A stretch of DNA of 37,533 nt, taken from contig JAIPMN010001914.1 in NCBI GenBank assembly GCA_020650975.1, forward strand, positions 619 to 38,151. The letters run 5' to 3'. Below the pieces are notes generated by a model. It was not told the DNA's origin. It saw nothing but the letters and a program-made list of their open reading frames with translations, and searched no databases. Origin of the DNA: Apostichopus californicus (lineage: Eukaryota; Echinodermata; Holothuroidea; Aspidochirotida; Stichopodidae). Shown piece by piece: positions 9,421 to 20,300 of this stretch (its first letter is position 1; each line of letters starts with the position of its first letter). The position numbers and the translations under genes were made by a program.

Positions 9421-12400
9421 GTACAACTCTTTTTTTCTGTGTACATAATTTCGAAATCATAAAGCTTTTTATGTATTTCTTTAAAATTATTTTGTATTGT
9501 CTACTTGCATATACTCTACTGTGCAGGTGTTGTCTGCGCAAAATCAAGCCGTTGTGCTATCCGTTGTGTTAATATTTTTTTTAATTGGTTGGGAAATTAA
9601 TATATGAACACAACATTTTTATGAATGCCTCGAAAACACATTACGTACTTCATAAGCTCAAACCGTTCCCTCTAATAAATTGTTAGTTTAGTTTTTAAAT
9701 GATGCTTTCGCTGTATGTTTGTAAATGCTCCATGAAGTTTGTGAAGGCTAGGATACTGGACCAATGTAAAATAATTTTTCTGACGCTTGATCAAATACTA
9801 CAGTATAATCTAACTCTACAGAGCCACGTTGTGAATCACATTTTCGTTACATTTATATGCTAGAAAAAGTGGCTCTGCATGGGATTATTATCTGGTAATA
9901 CTCATTAATCTTATTACTTTTTCTCTCAGAAAACTTCGGACAACACTTTTCTGTTTGTGAACATCTGCAGCTGGACTAAAGTGCCAGCTCCTAAGACCTC
10001 GACAGATGCTGTTTCTGTAACTGGAGGACCGTTAGAAGAGGAACAGTCAGAATATGGTATCGTTAATTTATGAATTGTCTTCATATCAGTCTGAATGTAC
10101 CCTAACATGTCCACTTGTTTCTGTCTGAAATGTGTCCAGGATTATTTTTTAAGAAATTAAATATATACTTTGATTTAGTATATGATTAGTGCCAACAGCT
10201 TCATAAAATTGGCCATTTAGCAACTCCAGTTTGAGTACAGACAGGCAAATTGTCCATATAGTAATAGTCCTTCAACCATTCTGATCTTACAACTTGGTGT
10301 AGCACCCCTAATATTTCCCAATAGTAGTGTCTATAGTTTTCCCCCTGTATAATATACCTTTCCCCTTCACTTTTATTTTTCCATTTTCCTTTTATCTCTT
10401 TGTGGTATTTTCTGGTAACACTCACAGAGTCAGTGAACTGTGTGCATTACCCCTCAGTGGATTATTTCCAGCTAAGAGGACCACTAAGTTTATGTGGTTT
10501 GGCTTCACACTTAGGTTACTCTTAGGTTACGCTAAGCTAGTGATAATTTATCTGTTATTCACAACACTAACAGACCAGGCCTTGTTTTATTCTCCCTTAA
10601 GTGTAGTAAGTTTGTTCACACCCTCTGTAATCTCTGGTGGAGTAAGTTAAAGATGTGGGAAGACAGTTTATCTACTTCCTGGAGTATTGGTAGCCAGTCT
10701 AAGTAAAATCTTGTCTGGTAGGGTGGGGAAACAACCTTCCCTTTGTTCTAGAATGGTTTAAAGCAGCCAAGTTTGCAAGCAACTCTACCATTCACCAAGA
10801 CACTCCAAGCTGCCATGCACCTGGCTGTGCCAAACTGTTCCAGTTTCATTAGAAATTAATTCTATTAATTTCTACACAGGTAAGAGTTCATCTTTTAACT
10901 TTGCCCCAGACCCTTCAGTAGCCTATTCATTTTCATTGTGCATACATAGTGTATTTTACTTGCAAATGTATTCATGTTAGTTCTGTGCTGGCAATGTGCA
11001 CACAGAATGTATAGCAGTCCTCCTTAAGTGTAATTGTGTTGTATTCACTATTTACTATTTTGCCCTGTGATTGCCAAATACTCACAGACTGTATTTATTA
11101 TGTTGTTCCTGTGATGGCTACATGCACACAGACTTAAGTTATTAATTAAACGTTTTGTACCTGTAATGGCTATAGAGAGTCTACAGGTGAGATCATTATT
11201 ATATTGTTACCCTGTTGTTTTATAGTATGTTTATAGGGTTGATTATGGCACTTATAATGCCCTCAACCGTTGTCACTATTATTGTTATGACCTACCTGCA
11301 TTGAGTTAAATGGAGAGTATTGAAAGTACTTAGGTTATATGGTCTAACGAGAACCCACATTGGTATATTTATTTAGTTTATTATGTACTCTTACGATACG
11401 TCTAGCATTACCCGTTACTGTAATGTACTCATATTCGTATCTAGTTGTACTAAGTTTCCTTTTCGAGCTATGTTTAGATCCCATGATGCAATGCTACACT
11501 TTTACTTGTTGCCATGGTGATAGAAATAGCTGAACTTCTGTTAACCTTTATATTTGAGAGAGTTGGTTGTAGCAATGTGTTAGTAGGCATATTGACTATT
11601 TTGTGAACCGAGACACTGTTGTTGTTGTTTATTAGAATATTAGAGTATTAGCATGTATTTAGCCCTGTGAGTCACCCTTCACTGGTACAGACTCCATCTG
11701 ACCAGATATATACAGCAGATAAGCTAGGTGACATAGTCTCCGTTTTATAGCCTGCTCTTAGTCCCAAGGAACGCTTAGGTACCTGCAGCCTAACAAAGGT
11801 GTCAGTTGCCATGGTAACCTGTGGTCTAAGTTAGTAGAGGTGCATGGGTTGAATCACATAGTTAGTATGCTACTGTTGTTGCTATTATTACTAGCTGAGG
11901 GTTTTTCCCCAGTAGTACATTATTTATACTTGTAGACTTCACGTAAGTCATAGAGGTTGTATTGATTTAGAGTTAATCACTCGCCTCTATTTGGATTTGT
12001 TTGTAGTTGAATTAGAGCAACCAGCTTCTAGTTATATATATATATTAACCTACGACATTCCTAGATATTACTGCTATGCCGAGTAGGGATAGACAGTTTC
12101 ACTTATTTATGGAGCACTGTGTTATTGCTGTATGAGTAACATAGGCAGGTAGTTAGATGTTTAGCATCCAGTTATGTATTAGTGTCTATGTCTCGTAAGG
12201 TTCACTTTATTTTAATACTTTATAGTTTATTTGTTGTCATGCCGACCAGGTATGATGGGTTGTACCATATGTTTTACTCTTTATTAGGTGATCAGGTTGA
12301 CGTTTGCTTATGCTATTTTATTATTGTTGTGTCACCCTTACTGATTATCTTTGTTGTATATTATTGCATATTTTCATGCTTATTTTAGTTGCTTAGTAAT

Positions 12401-14823
12401 TGTTTGTTTACTGTAGGAGATCGTTAATCCCCTTGCCCCTTGTTTAGTTTATTTGTATTGTGTTGGCATTGCATGGTGACCATTCACCAAGACACTCCAA
12501 GCTGCCATGCACCTGGCTGTAACAAACTGTTCCAGTTTCATTAGAAATTAATTCTATTAATTTCTACACAGCATGTACCAATATTATTGATGTGTAGTCT
12601 GCACCTATCGAGGGACTGTGCCTATAGATGTCCTTTTAGACAGTAGTTTTAGACGCCGGAACCCCACTCCTGGTCCGGGTTAACCAAGGACGCATGATGT
12701 ACCCCCACTAGAGATGCCGTTTGTTACTGAGGGACTATAGTATTACTAGACGAGATGGGCGACTCTCGAGTTATAGTTTAGTAGGCCTTTAGTGTTAGGT
12801 CATGATTGTCATGTGTTGATTATGTTTTAACTTTATTTGTATTGTATATATTTTAATTATTTTGATATCGTATTTCACATTTCATCTGTTATGGTGAATA
12901 AATCATATTTACCTGCGGATTACGATAGAACATTGCGTTTGTCCTCATTTTAATATACTTTGTCATTCATATCTTCACAAAGGCAGGCGACTCATCGCAG
13001 ATTTGAACCCCGCTTCCCTTGATCTTATGTATCTCGTGGTTGCGTTACCAGCACATAATTAGTCTTAAAGCTAAGTGCTACATTGGCTTATTACTAAACT
13101 TCAAATCTGGTTACAATTTTCATACAAGTGCCCTTTTGTCCTCCTTTCTACATGAAAGATATGGAAACCCTAGATTTAGGTCACTCAAGTAGATATATTT
13201 GATGGTATACCTTGTACATTTTGCTACCTCTGCAATTAATTAATTCTTTTGTCTCTGATAATTTATTTTATCTGACAGGATCAGTCAAGGTCACTCGAGT
13301 AGCAATCAACCCTGACGTGTTGAAAGAATGTGCACAGAAAAGAGAGGAAATGAAATTATTGGTCAAACTCATATTTCAGTTCCTTGAAAACCAACATAAC
13401 TTTCACATCTCTCACAAATACAATGTTTCGAAAGAAACATTCTTTGGAGATAAATCTGCGTTGGCTTATTTCTTTGGAGCAGCGAGGGGAAAGATGGACG
13501 CTGACCCTTTGAAGAAATCTTTAGAGGAGTTACAGAATTTAAGCCCAGAGACCCTCTTGGCTCAGATGAATCAAGTCTCAATGGATGAAAACGATCTGTC
13601 GGAGTTCGCATTGGAGAAGGAATCCGTTGGCGACGTAAGAAAAGAAGACAGAGTATTAATTGAGGAGATATCTAGCCAAAAATTTAGCCTTCCAAAGCCA
13701 GAATATGAACTCACAATAAAAGAAAAGGATGGTACGAAAATGCGCAGATGCGTGGTTCGGGTAGCTCTGCCTGGTGTGTCTTCTGTTTCAGAGTGTGAGC
13801 TGGAGATAGATTGTGTAAGTAAAGCATGAATAATGCAGCCTATTTCTTCTGCAAGTGTTAACCTGAAAGCCAGTAGGCTTTATTGTGATTACTTGCCACA
13901 TTTTGTATGACATATGCAAACAAGATTTCTAACATGTTGACTTTTAATGATCAGCGTGATTCCTGGACAAATTCGGACTCTACCTATAAAGTAAGAAGTC
14001 CATCATCCAAGCTTAAAGATAGTCAGTATAGGCCCCAAATTATAGCAGGCTATAATAGCTAGAAGTTTGCAAAAAGTACTTTCCTTGAGGTCTTTACTCG
14101 CCAAATCGTTCTCAGACATTTTTAAGGAACACACAAGATGACTGAATCTCCCAGTGAGGAAAATTTCCTCCAAGGTTGTAATAAATACAGTTTGAGAATT
14201 TTGACCAAAGGTGACCATATTTAAATATCTAGCATATTTGGGGCCAATACAGCATACTTTTAACTTTTGAGCCACATGTCTACACAGTTTCCAAACTTCA
14301 ACAAAGATGCACCATTTTGAGTTATCGGGTTGCATGCTTAAAAATCTCTTACACTTTGACCTCTTTTGACCTTTGATGTTCACAGCAATGAATAGGGTTC
14401 TTGTATTTTAATAAGATGGATCCACATACCAAGAATGAAGTTAAGCCACCATGCACCATTTAGTAAACATGTTTACAAGCAGGTGTCACATATACCCACA
14501 CATGCCACCACCATCGCATACATTCCTTTCTCCTCCGATAAGGAATAAAAAACGGAGAGATGCTGGACGTTTCTTCCAAATCAGAGAGAAGGGGAAGTAA
14601 ATTACCCACAAATTTGCAGCCCAAAATTGTTCGGAACTTGTTGAATATATTTTATCTATCGATTCTCTCGTTTTGTCCACAGGGGGAAGTCAGTTTGAAT
14701 GTCACAGGCAAGTACTCTCTTGAGGTTACCATACCAGAGCCATTCCGAGAAGACGAGGTTTCAGCCAAATTCATTAAGAAGACATCAACACTATCTGTTA
14801 CCATTCCATTAAAGAACAGTTGA
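9244..14823 (+). CDS. PIH1D2: PIH1 domain-containing protein 2, complete, 4 coding exons
   Basis: Coding exons are 9244-9420, 9930-10056, 13279-13814 and 14683-14823. All have GT/AG borders and compatible phases, giving 326 residues (human is about 315). PIH1D2 is a co-chaperone of the R2TP family. The vertebrate protein works with SPAG1 and RUVBL1/2, and PIH proteins help preassemble axonemal dynein arms in the cytoplasm. Exon 1 encodes an N-terminal helix with MLDELADSDPDAYKNFV, matching the WxLLDDLAxSDPxGYxxF motif. Exon 2 has the PIH1 core FVNICSWTKVPAP. Exon 3 has VAINPDVL and later LIEEISS. The C-terminal part (roughly residues 220-322) is a CS-like beta-sandwich ending in AKFIKKTSTLSVTIPL. 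Start choice: the ATG has context AGAAAATGG and the protein begins at the same distance from the helix as the human one. A likely acceptor (CCACAG ending 9238) lies six bases upstream, so a non-coding first exon is probable. Confidence 0.92.
9930..10056 (+). CDS. PIH1D2: PIH1D2 exon 2 (PIH1 core)
   Basis: The acceptor is TTTTTCTCTCAG, ending at 9929. The exon encodes FLFVNICSWTKVPAPK, the strand-loop that defines the PIH1 fold. Donor GTATCG starts at 10057, and the split codon gives Gly. Confidence 0.9.
10787..10879 (+). repeat. 93-bp split direct repeat, copy 1 (PIH1D2 intron 2)
   Basis: It begins ACCATTCACCAAGACACTCC and ends TTTCTACACAG. Copy 2 at 12479-12571 is identical except for a GC/AA pair (91 of 93). 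Copy 1 is followed at once by GTAAGAG, making CAG|GTAAG. Confidence 0.95.
10880..12478 (+). other. Non-coding spacer between split direct repeats, possible mobile element body
   Basis: About 1.6 kb, T-rich on this strand, with no open frame of note. It contains four related CTGTG...CACAG segments near 10983, 11064, 11109 and 11161, and two X-box-like motifs (11508-11521 and 11805-11818). Whether it is a transposon body, such as a DIRS- or LTR-type derivative, is inference. Confidence 0.4.
11805..11818 (+). promoter_or_regulatory. RFX X-box-like motif in PIH1D2 intron 2
   Basis: GTTGCCATGGTAAC matches the consensus GTNRCC(N0-3)RGYAAC with a 2-bp spacer. X-boxes are bound by RFX factors that drive ciliary genes, and PIH1D2 belongs to a ciliary assembly family. 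A weaker copy, GTTGCCATGGTGAT, is 297 bp upstream (11508-11521). Function not shown; the motif lies in a repeat-like region. Confidence 0.45.
12479..12571 (+). repeat. 93-bp split direct repeat, copy 2
   Basis: Same sequence as 10787-10879 with two mismatches, here followed by GCATGTACC. The 400 bp after it hold an AATAAA (12897-12902), reminiscent of a retroelement or transcript end. Confidence 0.95.
13279..13814 (+). CDS. PIH1D2: PIH1D2 exon 3 (rest of PIH1 domain, linker, start of CS-like domain)
   Basis: The exon has 178 full codons between acceptor TATCTGACAG (ends 13278) and donor GTAAGT (13815). It holds VAINPDVL, an acidic linker, LIEEISS and the first strands of the CS-like domain (VVRVALPGVSSVSECEL). 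An upstream ATG at 13212 in the same frame lies inside intron 2 and is not the start. Confidence 0.92.
14011..14266. repeat. Foldback (long inverted repeat) element, PIH1D2 intron 3
   Basis: The left arm, with GTATAGGCCCCAAATTATAG (about 14025-14044), pairs imperfectly with the right arm, whose reverse complement reads TGTATTGGCCCCAAATAT (about 14232-14252). It is related to the larger foldback at 20394-20770. Confidence 0.6.
14268..14556 (+). repeat. TGACCTTTGACC-bearing interspersed repeat, copy in PIH1D2 intron 3
   Basis: It contains TGACCTCTTTTGACCTTTGA and the family's tail CACCACCATCGCATACATTC followed by GGAATAAAAAA. The same tail is seen at 22765-22812. Confidence 0.7.
14683..14823 (+). 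CDS. PIH1D2: PIH1D2 exon 4 (end of CS-like domain)
   Basis: The acceptor is TCTCGTTTTGTCCACAG. The exon has 46 codons ending ...TIPLKNS and TGA, and holds the terminal strands including AKFIKKTSTL, which aligns with the PIH1D2 C-terminus. Confidence 0.92.
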   Translation, partial: GEVSLNVTGKYSLEVTIPEPFREDEVSAKFIKKTSTLSVTIPLKNS

Positions 14824-14859
14824 TGGTGAACAATGATGCAGGCCTTGGAGATACAGCAT

Positions 14860-15440
14860 TTTTGAGGTTCTTAATTTTGCCCTAGGCTGACCCCAAATGA
14901 CCTGTGACCTCCATCCAAAACAATAGGAGTCTTGCACTAATTATGGGGAAGCCACATGCAGTGGCGGAGCGTCCATACAGTCAGAGGGGGTGGATGCCCC
15001 CCGCCTGACGGACTCAAATGGACTGCTGGTCCAGCTTTTTACCACTTTTTACTTATTCGTGATTATTGACTTTTTATTGCGCTCTCAAATACCTATTGAC
15101 ATTTGTCACATTTTGTTGGTTTTTCTGACAAAATGGCGATGACACCTATTTATTCTTTGTTTATCTGCAAATTAGCAAGGCCCGGAAAGGGTCATTTCCG
15201 GTGATCTAGGGAGTATCTTTACTCAAAAAGTTCTGTACGCTCTGCGCCAACCTGTGGTGGCGCTCCGCTTAGATAGTGTCGAAAGTGCCCCTACAGACCA
15301 TTCATGCCCCCCTGACCAATACCCCTAGCTCCGCCACTGGCCACATATGAGAACTGCAGAGGTTATCCATCTTGAGATATTGTGTTTACTAGCTAGGGTG
15401 TCAAACTCACACCCAAACTTGACTGCATAGGTTACTGGTC
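14860..15440 (+). repeat. TGACCTTTGACC-bearing interspersed repeat interrupted by a hAT MITE
   Basis: Segments 14860-14958 and 15348-15440 together align with the uninterrupted copy at 22320-22460 (ATGACCTgTGACCTC...CAATAGG... then AGAACTGCA...TTGAGATATtgTGTTT). The break is exactly the hAT element. Confidence 0.8.
14951..15347. mobile_element. hAT-type MITE (CAGTGGCGGAGC termini)
   Basis: The element 14959-15339 (381 bp) begins CAGTGGCGGAGC and ends GCTCCGCCACTG, a perfect 12-bp inverted repeat. Target duplications are GCCACATG and GCCACATA (7 of 8). It starts 136 bp after the PIH1D2 stop, so it may lie in the 3' UTR. Confidence 0.93.
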
Positions 15441-16744
15441 TGCCCTACAGCAAATAACCAAAAAATGAGAAACAAAGCTAAATATAAAATTCAATTTTAA
15501 ACATGTATTCTAGTCTCTTCTATTCAACATTTTTTTTTGTTTTTTTTGTGGGTATACATTTTTCAAAGATGGAAAACTGGAAGACGTCACTGTTTTTTTC
15601 CCCTCCCCCTCCACAAGTAATAAAAATTATAAACAGATTTCACAATATCAAAATACAATGAAAGGCATCTAAATAGAGAACCATAGAAATTTACAAAAAA
15701 GAGAAAAAGTAACCCAATAATACAAAATAAAGAAGAGGGGAAAAAAATTCAGAGTTTTTAGAAAATTACACACAAAATTACAAATAAATACCCAAATTGT
15801 GCTATACAGTAGCCATCATAGACTGCTGATACTAGGCTGTGAAGAATACCTGAAGTTCACCTCTAACATAATTAGACCTATAGATTCATACTGGAACTAT
15901 CTGTAAGGGTCCTTGAAATGATTAAATTGCTAAAGTATTCAAACTCTTTGATCAGCATGGTGACCCCCTAGTGGCTGTGGAAAAGGATTCTATTGGAATA
16001 TGACAAATTTTTATATTTGTTATTAAATTTTGCAATTTTTGAAGCAATTTATGTTTCAAGATTTTTGTCTCTTCATTTTCACTCAAATTTCTATATTATT
16101 CTGAATTTCTTGGCGACTCTGCAAAAGTGTTTGGCGACTCAAAGGAAGATCGGGACTCTCACTTTGAATGCCGAGCAGGGTCTTGGGGGAACCGGGTTGG
16201 GGCATGGAATTTGTTCCAGGATATCTTCTGGTATATGACCATACATATCTGGGATTCAGAACTAACCGAAAGTATGTGTCTTTTATTGGTTGTTGTAACA
16301 AGTGGACAGGGCCTTGGAATGTGTCAAGCCTGTGGCAGTTTAAACGGGTAAATCTCTACTTAAAATATGTCTATTTGTGTCCTGCAACAAAACCAAGACA
16401 TAGTGCTGTACTTTTCTGGTCAGTAAATATAAATATGACATAATATTAAGATTGATATTTTTCTGTTATATATACTTTTTTCTCACCATGTTACTTATAC
16501 TGCATCACAGATTTGATATATAGATGACGTGAAATCACTCAATGGCTATCAAAATCTAGTTAAATAACAAAACTAGCAAGAAAATACAGTAAATATAAGG
16601 TTTTATCCATCCCGAGAAGTGCTTGCACAGTTAATACAGCATAGCATAATAACTGGTGGATCAAACTCCACAGTACAAGTAGAAAGATATCATTTCTGAT
16701 CCAGTACCATCTGAAAGTGTTCTCTTAGTGTTTATGTCCAACCT
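15441..16744. other. Tail-to-tail intergenic DNA between PIH1D2 and KMT2
   Basis: A/T-rich with no recognisable gene. Candidate poly(A) signals: AATAAA at 15619-15624 and 15726-15731 on the plus strand (for PIH1D2), and AATAAA on the minus strand at 16287-16282 (for KMT2, about 880 nt after its stop). These are motif matches only. Confidence 0.35.
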
Positions 16745-17168
16745 GTCTTACAAAGTCCAAACAATTACATATAGTTTGGCAGTCATGGCCACAGACTGTG
16801 TTTGACATCTTCACTGAAGGGTACTTTGTCTTCAAATATTCTGTATTTGACAGCTTTTAAGCCATTTCTTTTGTCCAACTGTCTCACAAGGGTCCCACCA
16901 AATATGTATCTTTAGTTACATAACAAGAGACTGCATTTGAAATCTTCACAAACCAAATATAATTTGTAGAACAGCTGTTTCAGGTATCTAAGGATCTTGC
17001 ATCAGTTCTTCGTATATATCATATACATGTCTCACTAAGTCCAAGGAATTGTATTCATAATGCCCCATGTAACCCGTGGACTGTTTAGGACATCGCCATG
17101 ATCGCATCCGTCTCACAAGGTCTGACGAATTGTTAACTTATTGGCCCATGTAGACACAGACTGTTCAT
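16745..17168. repeat. Degenerate tandem repeat in the presumed KMT2 3' UTR
   Basis: Four imperfect units begin GTCTYACAARGTCC (starts 16745, 16881, 17029, 17110). Each runs through an AATT/AAT-containing middle to an AGACTGnTT-like end. The last unit stops right at the KMT2 stop codon. Confidence 0.6.
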
Positions 17169-17342
17169 TCAGTTGAGATATTTTCTGCATCTTTTGGAAC
17201 CGCAGTTGCAAGGTATCTTGACATCCTCGATTGGAAACTTGTAGTCGTAGGTAAGCTCCTCCCCAACGTTTATTCTTCTACTGGCAAAGATTACAATGTG
17301 TTTCTTGTTGTCCACTTGTATTACTTTGGAGAAACAATTAGG
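17169..17342 (-). CDS. KMT2A/B: KMT2 last exon: SET-C and post-SET, stop codon
   Basis: The exon encodes PNCFSKVI, HIVIFASRRI, EELTYDYKFPIED and CNCGSKRCRKYLN, then TGA at 17171-17169. CxCxxxxC supplies the remaining zinc ligands of post-SET. The acceptor is CTTCTGCAG; the next in-frame Met upstream is intronic. Confidence 0.97.
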   Translation of the reverse strand, partial: PNCFSKVIQVDNKKHIVIFASRRINVGEELTYDYKFPIEDVKIPCNCGSKRCRKYLN

Positions 17343-20300
17343 CTGCAGAAGGAATCGGAAAAAAGAGATTGTATTAGAGGCGTGGAGGGCCGGGTTGGAC
17401 CTCCCCCCCCCCCCTCCCACCCAGACAATGATATCACCATGACCACTTTTAGGACTCTTTCATTATTCCTAAAGATATTATGCAAATGAGAATACCCATT
17501 CGTTATTCCATGCATTTTGGGGCCCTCTAATTGAACCCAGGACCCCTAAACTGAAATTGGTATAATCTGTCTTTGTTGTGATTGTGTATCTGCAGGAAGC
17601 ATGGAAGTTTAACACCTACCTCACAGGAGTGGTTGATGAATCTAGCAGCATTCCCGTGCATGGTCGCGTCTACGACCTCGTAGTCATCGATACGGAACAT
17701 GTAACAGCCCATGCCCTGGAAATAAAAATGAAACTCATAAATATTCATATTCTTCGTTAGCAAAGCTACAGCCTGATGGGACAATTTCCTTATGCTAATA
17801 CCTCTCTGAACTGTCCTCCCGTGTCATGCTTTGAAGCACTCGTATTTACAGTACAAACAGTTCCTAACCTTTATCTGATAGAAACATGATATTCATACTG
17901 ACATGACAGTATAGAATAGAAACAAAATTGTCCCAACTGGGTGTAGCAAGACACGGACTTGGAACAATTGTTTATCTAGACAGTTCATGAATACTAGACT
18001 GGCAGATCCAACAGAATTCATAAGAAAAAATAAAATTGAAATTCGGACTTAAGTACTAAAAGTCTAGCACTAGCCTTAGAACATTGCCCAGGTAAGATTG
18101 TTTCATCTTCGCTCAGCAACGGAGTACTCTAACCACACCATGCTGTATTAGTGTCTTACATTTTGATCCAATGCACCAGCCTGTAACAGTATCATACATT
18201 TTGATGCAATCACCTCCCACAATGCACCATCCTGTACTAGCATCATACATTTTGTTCCAATGCAATCACCTCCCACAATGCACCAGCCTGTAATAGCATC
18301 ATACATTTTGTTCCAATGCAATCACCTCCCACAATGCACCATAAGGTCAGTTTAACCTACCTTGCTCTCGTAGAACTTCTCCCGTTTTTCTGTCAGTATT
18401 GATCTGATCACGCTGCCACTGTATTCTATCACCATCTCCCCGGCTTCGATTGGACGCCGGCAGAACAAACCCCTCCCATGGATGTGAGACCTGTCGAAAA
18501 ACGATCAAAAACAGATTGAAAGTGAAGAAACTGGTGTTAAAAACAAAACAGAGAATTAAAAACAATTGTTATCGGTCTGTTTTTATATCCACGCTGAAAT
18601 TAATCCTTGCTGTCTCCTTACATTAAAAATGTGGAGATTAGAATGAAACTTCCAATGTTTTAATTTTAAATTTAAACAAGTCATTTTGCTAAAGTTTCAG
18701 AATTTTTTTTGTGCTAACATTGCAAATCTGGACAGGAACCTAAAATATGAAAGTTCTGTGGATCTTACATACACATTCCATTCTGGAATTTGGGAATGAA
18801 TCCACTAATAAATAGGTTATCAGGCTCAGCATGAGAAGGGGTTATTTCTTACCTATATGCACCCACAGCTTCCTTAGCTGTTTGTTTCAAATGTCTGAAT
18901 CTCATTGCCATTGGTAAATCTGTGATGCTTGTAAACCGCCTAAAGGGGACGAAAGAAATAGCATGTTATGTAAACATTAACAACTGAAAAGATAGACACG
19001 TACTTAAAGCAAAAGAAACAAAAATCATGTTGTTTTGAAGCTTGGGTATCCAGTTATTTGTGAAGCCCATAGCTTTTGGTAAACCAGTGAAAGTCAAAAC
19101 CCAACACTTAAATACTGCTTTAATGACATAAGACCAAGGACAATTCAGGGGAAACAGTATGACCTAACTAAATCAATGTTTGACCAAATCATTAAAAGTG
19201 TTATTCTCATTGGCTGTTGACAATTTTCTCAAATGTTATCATCTTAGTTGTGTTTATCATGGGTATCAAATTCAAATGTGCATCAGTATCCAACCCCACC
19301 ACAGGTACAGAAGTGTGCACTAGTGTGTATCAAAGTCCACCAAGAGTATCATAATCCAGTGTGTACCTGTGTGTGTCAGTATCCAAGTCCTCCATACATA
19401 TTATAGTCCAGTAAAGTCCAGTGTGTATCAAAGTCCAATGTGTGTCAGTATCCAACCTCACCACAGGTACAGAAGTGTGCACTAGTGTGTATCAAAGTCC
19501 ACCAAGAGGATCAACGTCCAGTGTGTACCTGTGTGTATCAGTATCCAAGTCCACCAAACATAATATAGTCCAGTAAAGTCCAGTGTGTATCAAAGTCCAA
19601 TGTGGATCAGTATGCAACCTCACCACGGGTACAGAAGTGTACACTAGTGTGTATCAAAGTCCACCAAGAGTATCAAAGTCCAGTGTGTACCTGTGTGTGT
19701 CAGTATCCAAGTCCACCGTACATAAGATAGTCCAGTAAAGTCCAGTGTGTATCCAAGTCCAGTGTATGTATCAGTATCCAAGTCCAACATGTCTAAGAAA
19801 GTCAATAAATGTATCTTAGATACTGTCTTGTTCCTTTAATAACATTTAACAGTCCCCTTATGAGCACAGAGTCTGATGATAAAATGGTTACCTTGACGAT
19901 TTGGGCTGGTTGCCATCTTCTTCCTGCGGTTCTATCAAAGCATCATAACAGGGATGAATACGATGTTGGGATGCTAAGAAACTGAATATATCGTGGTTGA
20001 GCTTGGCCCGGAAAACCTCAGCACGAGAAGATCCGTGAGGATTAATTGGTAACTCCTGGGGAGGGATGAGTTAAGAAATTTGCATAAATGAAAATTTTTA
20101 GTGAAGTGGCATCAATTTACGTTGATAGTGAATGGGAGGAATGTTGAGAGAAATAATACTTTTTGCTAGAGCATACTTAAATTAAAGATTGAGAAGGGCT
20201 AGTGAGTATTTAATGGTAAGTTAGAGATTGCCTTGGATTTTAATGTGATGGCCGGTCACCATGGCGATTCTTGCGCTTTACAAAAAGGCACGCAATTTTC

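Noticed and set aside
12182..12388. 68-codon hydrophobic open frame on the plus strand
   Set aside because: T-rich intronic insert gives Phe/Leu/Tyr by composition; no family resemblance.
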